Assembly (NCBI RefSeq): GCF_015354445.1
Contig: NZ_JADKYT010000001.1
Span: 248,001 to 312,000, forward strand
Source: Methylophilus sp. QUAN
Lineage (GTDB): Bacteria > Pseudomonadota > Gammaproteobacteria > Burkholderiales > Methylophilaceae
DNA: 64,000 bases
Direction: 5' to 3'
Below are positions 19,301 to 26,995 of the stretch, one piece after another (within the stretch, counting starts at the first letter, position 1; each line of letters opens with the position of its first letter). The translations under genes were made by a program, and so were the position numbers. The notes below the pieces were generated by a model. That model saw only the letters and a program-made list of their open reading frames with translations, was not told the DNA's origin and made no database searches.

Positions 19301-20478
19301 GTGCCGTATGGCGCACTATTTTGGTGTCAGGATTAAATGGCGGTGGTCGTGGTTATTTTGCACTGGATGTCACTGTGCCTGAGGCCCCTGTGTTTCTATG
19401 GGAGTTTAATGCGCAACCCTCTGGTGCAAATAGCAATCTGGGCTTTACTTATGGTAATCCTGTGATCACTAAAATGCTGGATGGTCGCTGGGTTGTTGCA
19501 TTTACCTCGGGGTATAACAATGGTGATGCCGCTGGTAAGCTTAGCGATGGCAATTTAAAGCCTAACAGCCCTAAAGGGGATGGTCGAGGGTATTTGTTTG
19601 TGCGCGATGCTAACACAGGCGCAGAAGTTAAAACCCTGACCAGCAGTGAAGGCAATGCAGCTGCGCCTAGTGGCTTGTCGCGCATTTCAGCATATGCAGA
19701 CCAGATGTTTGAGAATAATACTGCTGTCAATATCTATGGAGGTGATTTGAATGGTAATGTCTGGCGCTTTAACATTAACACCGGTGCCGTGACCAAAATT
19801 GCAACGTTGTCTATAGGTACAGAGGCGCAAAAAATCACCACTCAACCTGAGCTGGGTAAAGTCGACAAGAGTGTGGTGTTGATGATAGGCACTGGTAAAT
19901 TCTTAGAGCCTGCAGATTTAACCAATACCCCCGTTAACTCAGCGTATGTCATTAAAGATAGTGGTCAAACTTCACCTATTTCGCGTGCGCAGTCCAACGC
20001 ATTGACTCCTGTTTCGCTGAGTGCTGACCGTAAGGTGACATCTAGCAAAACGCCAGATTTCGACACCGGATATGGCTGGTATGTTGACTTTCCGGCAGGT
20101 GAGCGGGTCAATCTTGATCCGTTATTATTAAACGGTGTGCTGCTAATGCCTACTTTAGTGCCTAGTAGTCAAGCATGCAGTGGCGCTGGCTATGGATGGT
20201 TTAACTATTTTGATTATAAAAAAGGCAGCTCATTATTAGCGAGTGGCATTGTCTCTGAGAAAATGACCACGCCAGCTGTAGGCTACAATATTGTGTATGA
20301 CAGTAAAGGAGTGCCGCATGTGGTGGTCACTGGAAGCAATGATCCTACGCCGCAGCAATTATCCATGGACGATCAAGTGTTTGGATTGTCTGGTGCAGGC
20401 ACTACGACTGAAATCTTCAAGCAAAAAGCCAATGGCAGTTATGGCACCAAGCAAAGCTGGCATGAGCTCATACAGTAA
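16372..20478 (+). CDS. pilY1: Type IV pilus tip adhesin/biogenesis protein PilY1
   Basis: About 1368 residues with a signal peptide at 1-25 (ending LLAQAE). A von Willebrand A-like domain begins at about residue 45 with the MIDAS motif DDSGSMG (D-x-S-x-S). It is interrupted by about 300 residues rich in Ser, Asn and Thr before the vWA fold resumes (ANWYTYYKTRLQAMKTAAS near residue 370). The C-terminal half is the PilY1 beta-propeller (VYVGANDGMLHAFNANTG near 905; IYGGDLNGNVWRFN near 1120), the Asp-rich site binding calcium in homologues. It promotes pilus extension, adhesion and surface sensing. The first half uses more A/T-ending codons than neighbouring genes. ATG 16372 is preferred over 16369 by spacing to AGGTGG. 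Confidence 0.92.
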   Translation: MTKHFTIPTLIWLGTLLPLLAQAEFLDLASTPLQTSGSSDVKPNLMFILDDSGSMGNTYTPDWASTSYNPLFENASYNTQYYNPNVTYLPAVTANNVSMGSQTTFTAVKVDVTDTGAAKGGTVNLTGSADYFGFVAGEYCTTAALTSCQKNSQQTAANMFPADVRWCNSSAEARAATPTGSLTCQGINDQSTYKYLRQPRAAYTLRITGVSGQVYVDSIKINNIELLSGTVSASSNNNLANAIVQSASNSTRGLCDSASSSAVTATSTIRVYGNCQAAQTAVSSNSSGVIKFTTIVGAPINPNTPVQITFRGNASIVGTWDQSSADVPGSLVYVKIADTLDKYTAPGSVEKSPDRTDCKGATCTYQEEMANYANWYTYYKTRLQAMKTAASLAFSNMDSRYRIGFMRICDPGNSSTFLPVAPFDSTQKSTWYNRLYAASDVCGYTPIRIALSQAGRYFAGEKKLNSVDPMQYACQSNFTLLTTDGYWNEDSWSGKPTPKKILGLADIGNLDGGSTPSPQFDSSSAANTLADTAKYFYDTDIRDVSLSNCNGALGSSVCGTTNDYPKQNMVTLTLGLGIDGTLVYTDNYKNQSVGDYNDLKLGNKNWPNPLPRADGTRIDDLWHAAVNAGGTYYSAKNPKLLRESLAKGLSEIKAIQGASAAAAASSLAPTTGDNFQYVASYQTVKWIGNLEARTVDVKSLETSTNAVWCVENVTATACPATTEEARITGNGSTSIYCKSSNSDQSSCDKAGGILGAVLGTSETSSCYVEVAGSCKGRLQTQVANGTRKILFNSGNSLVPFTADSLSADQRDTLSKGYLALSQMKGLPDSDTKIKDPNKVSKLVDYLRGNKTYEDTSINTVAANRLFRERQATLGDISQSRPNYFKTSNVGYLDGNYKAFKASTVSRTPAVYVGANDGMLHAFNANTGDELWAFIPTPAIANLANLADKEYGASYHTNFVNGNPEVADVCVSGCSGGSAVWRTILVSGLNGGGRGYFALDVTVPEAPVFLWEFNAQPSGANSNLGFTYGNPVITKMLDGRWVVAFTSGYNNGDAAGKLSDGNLKPNSPKGDGRGYLFVRDANTGAEVKTLTSSEGNAAAPSGLSRISAYADQMFENNTAVNIYGGDLNGNVWRFNINTGAVTKIATLSIGTEAQKITTQPELGKVDKSVVLMIGTGKFLEPADLTNTPVNSAYVIKDSGQTSPISRAQSNALTPVSLSADRKVTSSKTPDFDTGYGWYVDFPAGERVNLDPLLLNGVLLMPTLVPSSQACSGAGYGWFNYFDYKKGSSLLASGIVSEKMTTPAVGYNIVYDSKGVPHVVVTGSNDPTPQQLSMDDQVFGLSGAGTTTEIFKQKANGSYGTKQSWHELIQ

Positions 20479-20490
20479 GTAGCAAATAAA

Positions 20491-20514
20491 AAAGCCCCGA
20501 AAGGGGCTTTTTTT
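20491..20514. terminator. Bidirectional terminator after pilY1
   Basis: AAAGCCCC-GAAA-GGGGCTTT, an eight-pair stem with a stable GAAA loop, flanked by A-run and T-run. It serves pilY1 on the plus strand and the tiny gene at 20526-20618 on the minus strand. Confidence 0.93.
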
Positions 20515-20525
20515 ATCTCAGCGAG

Positions 20526-20618
20526 TTACTTCACTCGTTTTGCAAACACATACAAAATCAGACAAATCGCTACAACAACGCCAATCAGGGTATAGATGCC
20601 TACCGCGCCTAAAAACAT
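20526..20618 (-). CDS. Small single-span membrane protein, 30 residues
   Basis: An intact 31-codon frame with a strong ribosome binding site (GGAGG five bases before the ATG). It encodes one hydrophobic helix (FLGAVGIYTLIGVVVAICL, then ILYVF) and a basic tail AKRVK, the topology of a small regulatory membrane protein with its C-terminus in the cytoplasm. A terminator follows after only 12 bases. No known family was recognised; size and shape recall small subunits such as KdpF or CydX but the residues do not match them. The ribosome binding site, codon phase and terminator support a real gene. Confidence 0.65.
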   Translation of the reverse strand: MFLGAVGIYTLIGVVVAICLILYVFAKRVK

Positions 20619-20663
20619 GGTTGCCTCCAGTGATGGTGATGGTCGAAGGTTTATTTTAGGCAA

Positions 20664-20678
20664 ACACTGAGTCAGTGT
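20664..20678. promoter_or_regulatory. Perfect 15-base inverted repeat upstream of the 30-residue gene
   Basis: ACACTGA-G-TCAGTGT lies 46 bases upstream of the minus-strand start codon at 20618, where an operator for a dimeric regulator would sit. No T-run follows on either side, so a terminator is less likely. Function is inferred from position only. Confidence 0.35.
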
Positions 20679-20781
20679 CTAGGCGTGGTCGAGACGCGTG
20701 GATGGAAGGCTGTGTGGCAGAGGTGCTACGTGGGTTTGGTACGGATTAGCCGCGGCTGGTTGCCGGGCAACACTCTGGGTG

Positions 20782-20937
20782 TTATACCACTTCCAGAGAG
20801 AGCTCTGCAGGTTTGTAAATTGCTTGAATATTATTGTCAGCCACAATATCTTCTGCCAAGTACATAATGTCCTGTGCAGTCATCAGCTCAGGCATGCTGG
20901 CGGTGTAGGTCAGTGGCTCATCTTGCCATTCGCTCAT
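20782..20937 (-). CDS. Small acidic protein of unknown function, 51 residues
   Basis: From the ATG at 20937 (MSEWQDEPLTYTASMPEL) the frame encodes a soluble, strongly acidic 51-residue protein with no Cys and no signal peptide. AAGGA lies seven to eleven bases before this ATG, which decides against the longer frame from 21027. No family recognised. It is transcribed in the same direction as the 30-residue membrane protein 163 bases downstream; the gap between them holds a perfect palindrome GTTGCC-G-GGCAAC at 20759-20771. Confidence 0.5.
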   Translation of the reverse strand: MSEWQDEPLTYTASMPELMTAQDIMYLAEDIVADNNIQAIYKPAELSLEVV

Positions 20938-21170
20938 GATTTTTCCTTTATTGGCGGGTATGTATAACTGTATTAACGTCATGCTTGCTCCATTCTTAAG
21001 TCGGGCATCCTGATTTATGGCGGTCATTCATGTCGCCATCGGTTAAAACTATGTTAACCAGCCTGTGTGACGCTTTCGTGAAGTGCATGCATTGTTTAGA
21101 TGACAATTCCCTTGCTATCTATCTGCCATGAAATGGCGCACAATAAATGCAATTGGAGCGAGGGTTGGCT

Positions 21171-21581
21171 ATGAAAACTGCAAGAGTGTTGGTTGTGCTG
21201 GTGATTGGTTTGCTGGGTTATGCCGGGTTTTGGTACTGGCAATCGCTGGCCGAGGTTGAGCCAGCTCACCAGCAGAGTGATGTCGCGCAGGCGATTAATC
21301 AGTGTGATTTGATTGCCAGCAAGGCAGCGGCTGAGCTGCCTGAAGTGTTGCCGTTTCAAAAGCTGGAAAAAGCGGCACGGCAGTCACGCGTACTGGATCG
21401 CTGCATGCAAGATCGCGGGTATGCGCAGAATCCAGCCTGGGTGACTGAGGCCAATCAGCAAGCGCAGCGTATCGCGCACGAGCAAGGGGTTTCCGAGGCT
21501 GAGGCGTATGAAACGCTGCGGCGCCAGGCCATGTTAAAAGCGCAGCCAAACGTCGTTGGCTATTGGCGCAAACCTGCTTGA
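21171..21581 (+). CDS. Hypothetical membrane-anchored periplasmic protein
   Basis: 136 residues from the ATG at 21171 (MKTARVLVVLV), preceded by GAGGG; an upstream ATG at 21147 gives a less likely N-terminus. One hydrophobic segment at residues 5-22 lacks a clear cleavage site, so it is probably a bitopic anchor. The remainder is Ala/Gln/Glu-rich and helical, with two cysteines (NQCDLIA and DRCMQDRGY). The segment CMQDRGY recalls small lipoprotein-like hypotheticals with an RGY motif in proteobacteria, but no function can be given. It is convergent with the DUF1993 gene with a four-base gap. Confidence 0.6.
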   Translation: MKTARVLVVLVIGLLGYAGFWYWQSLAEVEPAHQQSDVAQAINQCDLIASKAAAELPEVLPFQKLEKAARQSRVLDRCMQDRGYAQNPAWVTEANQQAQRIAHEQGVSEAEAYETLRRQAMLKAQPNVVGYWRKPA

Positions 21582-21585
21582 GCGA

Positions 21586-22089
21586 TTAGCGTTTTTGGCC
21601 GAGGTAGTCGGTTTTACCAAGCGGCACGCCAAGGTGGCGCAATATGTTATAGGCCGTGGTGGTGTGAAAGTAGACGTTCGGCATCACCCATTTCTCCAGA
21701 TAGTCGAGCCCGGTAAATGTCAGGTCGACCTTGCGGATTGTCAACACGACTTCTTTACTGGCCGCGCCTTCCAACTGTTCTGGTTTGATTTGCGCCAGAA
21801 AATCTACGGTTTTATCAATTCTGACATAAAGCGTCTCGAAGCTGGTTTCATCATCGGCATATTGCGGAATCTCTAATCCGGCCAGTCTTGCGCCCGCGCC
21901 TTTGCTCATATCGCTGACCAGTTGTACTTGTTTGATCAGTGGGTACATATCGACAGCTAGGCGGCTATCCAGCACGACTTCAGGCGCCACTTTTTTCTGC
22001 TCAGCGTACAGCTCGCCTTGTTGCAGGATGTGTTTCAGGTTTTGTAAGGTGCGCAACAATGGCGTGATACTGACGTCGTATAAATGCAT
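21586..22089 (-). CDS. DUF1993 family protein
   Basis: 167 residues matching the DUF1993 family, a helical, DinB-like four-helix-bundle group of unknown function. Visible hallmarks are the N-terminal LYDVSITPLLRTLQNL, the central MYPLIKQVQLVSDMSKGAGARLAG, and the C-terminal MPNVYFHTTTAYNILRHLGVPLGK with histidines that could bind metal. Cytoplasmic; no signal. It lies 12 bases downstream of comM on the same strand and may be read through from it, though a functional link is not known. Confidence 0.85.
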   Translation of the reverse strand: MHLYDVSITPLLRTLQNLKHILQQGELYAEQKKVAPEVVLDSRLAVDMYPLIKQVQLVSDMSKGAGARLAGLEIPQYADDETSFETLYVRIDKTVDFLAQIKPEQLEGAASKEVVLTIRKVDLTFTGLDYLEKWVMPNVYFHTTTAYNILRHLGVPLGKTDYLGQKR

Positions 22090-22101
22090 GGCGTAACTCC
22101 T

Positions 22102-23601
22102 TTAATAGTCATAACGCCGATATTGTAACGCTTCTGCAATGTGGGCATCGCTGATGTGTTCTGTGCCTGCCAGATCGGCGATAGTTCTGCCAACCTTGAG
22201 AATGCGATGATAACTACGGGCAGACAGGGAAAATTTTTGCATGGCGCTTTGTAGTAGCTGGCTGGCTTGTTCGCCGAGTTGGCAAACCGCTGAAAGCTCC
22301 AGTGGTCCCAGTGTTGCATTGGGTTTTTGCTGGCGTTGCATTTGCCGCTGTCTTGCCAGCATTACGCGGGAGCGCATGCTGGTACTGTTTTCTCCGGGAT
22401 GATGCTGGCTCAATTCCTCAGGTTTCAGCGCGGGCACATCAATATTCATGTCAATGCGGTCTAGAAGCGGCCCGGAAAGTTTGTTTTTGTAACGTAAAAT
22501 TTGCTCTGGCGTACAGCGGCAGCGTTGGTTGTAATGGCCAAAATAGCCGCAGGGGCAGGGGTTCATGGCGGCAATCAGTTGAAATTGTGCCGGAAAAGTC
22601 GCCTGCCTGGCGGCACGCGAAATCGTAATGTGGCCGTTTTCCAGCGGCTCGCGCAATACCTCCAGTACTTTGCGGTCAAACTCCGGCAACTCGTCCAAAA
22701 AAAGCACGCCATGATGTGCGAGGCTGATTTCACCAGGGCGAGGCACGCTGCCACCGCCAACTAATGCGACGGCGGAGGCGGTATGGTGTGGTGCGCGCGA
22801 GGGGCGTTTTTTCCAGTCTGCTACCGGAAATTGTCCGGACAGTGACAATATGGCCGCGCTTTCCAGCGCTTCCTGCGTCGTCATCTCGGGCAAGATGCTG
22901 GCGAAGCGGTGGGCCAGCATGCTCTTGCCTGTGCCGGGTGGCCCACTCATGAGCAAACTATGCTGGCCTGCTGCCGCAATTTCCAGTGCGCGCTTGGCAC
23001 GTAGTTGCCCTTTGACCTCGTTGTAGTCTGGCTGCTCGTGTTGCGGGTCGGTAGTGACTGCGGGATGCTGGGGTAGAGATTGCTTGCCTGACAGGTGGGC
23101 GCACACCTCGAGCAAGCTGTTCGCTGCAAAAATGGTGCAGCCTTCTACTAAACTGGCTTCGTATGCACTCTCTTGGGGCAGAATGGCTGCTCTGGCGTTG
23201 GATTTATCCTGAAGCAGTTGATAAGTCATGGCTAATGCGCCACGAATCGGCCGCAGTTCACCTGTCAGCGCTAACTCGCCAGCAATCACATAGTTGGCAA
23301 GATGTTGCCTCGGTAATTGCCCGGAAGCGGCCAGTATGCCCAGTGCAATGGGTAAATCATAGCGACCGCCTTCCTTGGGTAAGTCGGCAGGCGCCAGGTT
23401 GACCGTAATGCGGCGGGCAGGAAACTCAAATTGTGCGGTCTGTATCGCTGCACGCACACGATCCTTGCTCTCTTTGACTTCTGTTTCAGGGAGTCCGACG
23501 ATCGTAAAACTAGGCAAGCCATTTGCCAGATGCACTTCTACCACCACCTCTGGCGCGTCCATGCCGCTCAATGCACGACTGTATAGCACCGCCAGACTCA
23601 T
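22102..23601 (-). CDS. comM: ComM/YifB family Mg-chelatase-like AAA+ ATPase
   Basis: 499 residues, normal length. In naturally competent bacteria ComM is a hexameric helicase that drives branch migration during recombination of incoming DNA. Domains: N-terminal Lon-like fold (PSFTIVGLPETEVKESKDRV, DLPKEGGRYDLPIALGIL), AAA+ domain with Walker A GPPGTGKSML (about residue 218) and Walker B LFLDELPEF, a CPCGYFG zinc-ribbon-like motif, and a C-terminal Mg-chelatase domain (LSARSYHRILKVGRTIADL). Presence alongside complete type IV pilus genes is compatible with DNA uptake. It is adjacent to ubiK, a common proteobacterial order. Confidence 0.93.
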   Translation of the reverse strand: MSLAVLYSRALSGMDAPEVVVEVHLANGLPSFTIVGLPETEVKESKDRVRAAIQTAQFEFPARRITVNLAPADLPKEGGRYDLPIALGILAASGQLPRQHLANYVIAGELALTGELRPIRGALAMTYQLLQDKSNARAAILPQESAYEASLVEGCTIFAANSLLEVCAHLSGKQSLPQHPAVTTDPQHEQPDYNEVKGQLRAKRALEIAAAGQHSLLMSGPPGTGKSMLAHRFASILPEMTTQEALESAAILSLSGQFPVADWKKRPSRAPHHTASAVALVGGGSVPRPGEISLAHHGVLFLDELPEFDRKVLEVLREPLENGHITISRAARQATFPAQFQLIAAMNPCPCGYFGHYNQRCRCTPEQILRYKNKLSGPLLDRIDMNIDVPALKPEELSQHHPGENSTSMRSRVMLARQRQMQRQQKPNATLGPLELSAVCQLGEQASQLLQSAMQKFSLSARSYHRILKVGRTIADLAGTEHISDAHIAEALQYRRYDY

Positions 23602-23645
23602 GTCGCATCCTTCATATCAGAATGCTAACAATTGTAAATTAATTT

Positions 23646-23894
23646 TTACTTTTTGGCTGCGTGCGCCTGTTCCAGCTGGGTGATTTTTTCTTCAAGTGTT
23701 TTTAATTGCTGCTGAGTACGTGCCAGTAATGCGGATTGAATATCGAATTCTTCCCGCGAAACAAGTTCCATTTTGGTGAGCGCGCCCTGAAATAGTGCAT
23801 TCAAATTGGTTTCTAGCTCTGAAATGGGGCTTGAATCCACTAGTTGTTTGATTTTAAAAGATAATTCTTTGATTTTTTCATTGGTGAATAGCAT
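23646..23894 (-). CDS. ubiK: Ubiquinone biosynthesis accessory factor UbiK (BMFP family)
   Basis: 82 residues from the ATG at 23894 (MLFTNEKIKEL), preceded by GGAG. A small helical protein with a C-terminal coiled coil (LARTQQQLKTLEEKITQLEQAHAAKK), as in E. coli UbiK/YqiC, which works with UbiJ in the aerobic ubiquinone complex and binds membranes. The segment SREEFDIQSALLARTQ is the family signature. Located between comM and the glnK-amtB region, as in many beta- and gammaproteobacteria. The AT-rich gap beyond it holds the torF promoter region. Confidence 0.88.
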   Translation of the reverse strand: MLFTNEKIKELSFKIKQLVDSSPISELETNLNALFQGALTKMELVSREEFDIQSALLARTQQQLKTLEEKITQLEQAHAAKK

Positions 23895-24062
23895 GATGAA
23901 GGCTCCTTTGCACAATATTTTAGCATGTATGACGGGCTTGAAAATATAATTACCTCAATATATAAACGTCATTTTCAATTAAAAACAATTTATTGCGATG
24001 TTATTTTAATATTTTAGATGTAATTTATTATTTAAATATATGATTTAATTTGTTTATATGGA

Positions 24063-24079
24063 TTGGCACGTGCCTTGCT
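24063..24079 (+). promoter_or_regulatory. Sigma54 (RpoN) promoter of torF-glnK-amtB
   Basis: TTGGCACG-TGCC-TTGCT is a perfect match to the -24/-12 consensus, with GG (24065-24066) and GC (24077-24078) ten bases apart. Transcription should begin near 24090, about 60 bases before torF. The 120 bases upstream are very AT-rich, as expected for a bendable activator region, although no clear NtrC dyad was recognised. Nitrogen-limited, NtrC-activated expression is expected for glnK-amtB. Confidence 0.88.
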
Positions 24080-24151
24080 TTGTGGTCAATGTTGTTTCAT
24101 TCTCGTTTACAACAATTCGATCAAAGATTTTCACAGAGAGAGGACTCATAA

Positions 24152-25063
24152 ATGCGTCAATCTATTTTGCTCACAGCAGTTTTGGGTGCATTATCTTTTG
24201 CACAAAGTTCATATGCAGCTGAAGAAGCTGCGCCAGCGTCCAATTGGGATGCGACAGCAAACATCAGCTTTGTATCTGACTACTACTTCCGTGGTTTGTC
24301 ACAAACATGGCACAAACCAACCGTACAAGGCGGTATGGATATTACTCACTCCAGCGGTTTCTATGCCGGTATCTGGGGTTCAGGTGTAACACCAAACACT
24401 TATCCTGATGCACAAACTGAAATTGACGTGTATGCAGGTTACAACGGTACGATCCCAGCTGTAGAAAAGTTAGGCTATACCGTTGGTGTATATTCATATA
24501 TGTATCCGGGCGGTTCCTGGAAAAAGTATGATGGCTTGACTGCTGACCAAGGTAAAAAATCCGGTGGTAAATGGGATACGACCGAGTTGAACTTCGGTTT
24601 GTCTTATGACTGGATCAGCGCTAAAGTTTCTTATACATTAACAGACTGGTTTGGTGCTGAGAAAGCAACTGGCTGGGATGGTAGCACCAAAGGTTCTATG
24701 TATTTGGAGTTGAACGCGGCTTATCCATTGCCATGGTGGGATCTGACATTGGTCGCTCACGTGGGTCATATGAATGTTGCTGGTAAATTGCAGGCAAGTG
24801 GTTTCCCAACTGCAAACGGTGCGCCAGGCACATATGAAACCAACCCTGACTACACTGACTGGAAACTGGGTTTGAGCAAAAGTTTTGCAGTGGGTAAGTC
24901 TGAGGGCTGGTCTGCTGGTTTATACTGGGTTGAAGCCAGTAACGACAAATACTGGGGCGGTGGCTACGGCGGTACAAGCTTTAGCCGTTCCATCAACGGT
25001 ACTACCGAAACTAAAGACCTGAATGATGGTCGCTTGGTGTTCACATTGGGCCGTACATTCTAA
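24152..25063 (+). CDS. TorF family putative porin
   Basis: 303 residues with a signal peptide at 1-22 (ending SSYAAE) and then alternating amphipathic strands rich in Tyr, Trp, Gly and Asn, ending with Phe (LGRTF) as in outer-membrane beta barrels. The N-terminal pattern ANISFVSDYYFRGLSQT and the closing GRLVFTLGRTF are hallmarks of the TorF/Gcw_chp family. It lies directly behind a sigma54 promoter and before glnK-amtB, so it probably lets a nitrogen source cross the outer membrane under nitrogen limitation; the substrate is unproven. Codon use suggests high expression. Confidence 0.88.
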   Translation: MRQSILLTAVLGALSFAQSSYAAEEAAPASNWDATANISFVSDYYFRGLSQTWHKPTVQGGMDITHSSGFYAGIWGSGVTPNTYPDAQTEIDVYAGYNGTIPAVEKLGYTVGVYSYMYPGGSWKKYDGLTADQGKKSGGKWDTTELNFGLSYDWISAKVSYTLTDWFGAEKATGWDGSTKGSMYLELNAAYPLPWWDLTLVAHVGHMNVAGKLQASGFPTANGAPGTYETNPDYTDWKLGLSKSFAVGKSEGWSAGLYWVEASNDKYWGGGYGGTSFSRSINGTTETKDLNDGRLVFTLGRTF

Positions 25064-25121
25064 AAGTTAGTCAGAAGTAAGTAAGTTTAGATCTGGCGGG
25101 CATTGTGTCCGTCAGAGTTAA

Positions 25122-25475
<354 letters not shown>

Positions 25476-25490
25476 GAAAGGGCTTCAGCT

Positions 25491-26891
25491 ATGAAGAAAA
25501 TTCTTTCCATGTTATCGCTGGTTGCCTTGATTGGCCTGGCGGCAACCCCAGTCAGCTATGCTGAAGAGACTGTGACAGAAACCATCACAGTACAAGAAAC
25601 AGTTACTCCTGATGCAGCACCGGCGGCTGAAGCCCCTGCTGCTGCAGAAGCTGCACCTGCTGCCGCAGAGGCTGCACCAACCTTGGACGTGGGTAATACC
25701 GCATTCATGATTGTCGCTACTGTGTTGGTGATTTTGATGACTATCCCTGGCCTGGCTTTGTTCTACGGTGGTTTGGTGCGTCAGAAAAACATGCTTTCCG
25801 TGTTGATGCAAGTCTTCGTGGTGTTCTCTCTGGTGTCTGTGCTGTGGGCGGCTTACGGCTACAGTATGGCGTTTAGTGAAGGCAATGCCATTGTTGGTGG
25901 CTTGAGCAAGGCATTCCTGTCTGGCATTACGACAGATAGTTTGTCTGGCACGATCCCTGAGTATGTGTTCCTGACTTTCCAGATGATTTTTGCTGCGCTG
26001 ACACCTGGCCTGATCGTAGGTGGTTTTGCTGAGCGTATGAAGTTCTCTGCTGTCTTGTTGTTCACAGCATTGTGGGTGACTTTTGCTTACATCCCAATCG
26101 CACACATGGTGTGGGGTGGTGGCTACCTGGCTGAGCTGGGTGCTAAAGACTTTGCTGGTGGTACGGTTGTGCATATCAACGCTGGTGTGGCTGCGCTGAT
26201 TGGTGCCTTGTTGTTGGGCAAACGTATCGGTTACGGTAAAGAAGCGATGCCTCCGCATAGCCTGGTGATGACCATGATTGGTGCTTCATTGCTGTGGGTG
26301 GGTTGGTTCGGTTTCAACGTCGGTAGCGAACTGGCTGCGGATGCGACTGCCGGTATGGTATTGGTCAACACACAGTTGGCAACGGCTGCTGCGGTATTGG
26401 GCTGGATTTTTGCCGAGTGGTTGTTCAGAGGCAAGCCTAGCATGTTGGGTGCTGCATCCGGTGCGGTTGCTGGCCTGGTTGCGATTACGCCTGCTTGTGG
26501 TTTCATCGGACCGATGGGTTCCATCATCCTCGGTTTCACCGCCAGCTTTGTCAGCCTGTGGGGCGTGACCAAGTTGAAAGGTGCGCTGGGTTATGATGAC
26601 TCACTGGATGTATTCGGTGTGCACGGCCTGGCCGGTATCTGGGGTGCGGTGGGTACTGGTGTACTGATGTCTCCTGGCCTGGGTGGTGTGGGTTATGCCG
26701 AAGGCGTGACCATGGGTGGTCAAGTGACGACTCAAATCATCGCTGTGGTGGTGACATTGATCTGGACTGGTATCGTTAGCGTCATTCTTTACAAAGTTGT
26801 AGACGCTGTTGTAGGCTTGCGTGTAAGTGAAGAATACGAGCGCGAAGGTCTGGATACGACAGAGCATGGTGAGCGTGCTTATAGCATCTAA
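25491..26891 (+). CDS. amtB: Ammonium transporter AmtB
   Basis: 466 residues. A cleavable signal peptide (residues 1-24, ending VSYAEE) is followed by an Ala/Pro/Glu-rich periplasmic stretch of about 45 residues (repeats of the type AAPAAAEA) before the eleven transmembrane helices begin near residue 72. The Amt signature (DFAGGTVVHINAGVAALIGAL) and both pore histidines (VVHINAG and DVFGVHGLAG) are present, as is the ALFYGGLVRQKNMLSV segment. It conducts ammonium into the cytoplasm and is gated by GlnK encoded just upstream. The operon ends at a strong terminator. Confidence 0.96.
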   Translation: MKKILSMLSLVALIGLAATPVSYAEETVTETITVQETVTPDAAPAAEAPAAAEAAPAAAEAAPTLDVGNTAFMIVATVLVILMTIPGLALFYGGLVRQKNMLSVLMQVFVVFSLVSVLWAAYGYSMAFSEGNAIVGGLSKAFLSGITTDSLSGTIPEYVFLTFQMIFAALTPGLIVGGFAERMKFSAVLLFTALWVTFAYIPIAHMVWGGGYLAELGAKDFAGGTVVHINAGVAALIGALLLGKRIGYGKEAMPPHSLVMTMIGASLLWVGWFGFNVGSELAADATAGMVLVNTQLATAAAVLGWIFAEWLFRGKPSMLGAASGAVAGLVAITPACGFIGPMGSIILGFTASFVSLWGVTKLKGALGYDDSLDVFGVHGLAGIWGAVGTGVLMSPGLGGVGYAEGVTMGGQVTTQIIAVVVTLIWTGIVSVILYKVVDAVVGLRVSEEYEREGLDTTEHGERAYSI

Positions 26892-26910
26892 TCCATGATG
26901 TGAAAAAGAA

Positions 26911-26936
26911 AACGGCTCATTGAGCCGTTTTTTTTT
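26911..26936 (+). terminator. Terminator after amtB
   Basis: AACGGCTCA-T-TGAGCCGTT, a nine-pair stem followed by eight T residues, 19 bases after the amtB stop. Confidence 0.93.
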
Positions 26937-26995
26937 GAACTTAATAAAATACATTGTTATCCATGTAGTGGGCCTGAACTAAAATAACTCTTACC

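Noticed and set aside
20685-20967. Plus-strand frames of 60-89 codons between pilY1 and 21 kb
   Set aside because: No ribosome binding sites, and they oppose the better supported minus-strand small genes.
21127-21146. GG/GC pair before the gene at 21171 resembling a sigma54 element
   Set aside because: The two dinucleotides are 12 bases apart, not 10.
25512-26258. 248-codon minus-strand frame inside amtB
   Set aside because: Antisense of the amtB coding region; low-complexity Cys/Ser part mirrors the Ala-rich spacer.
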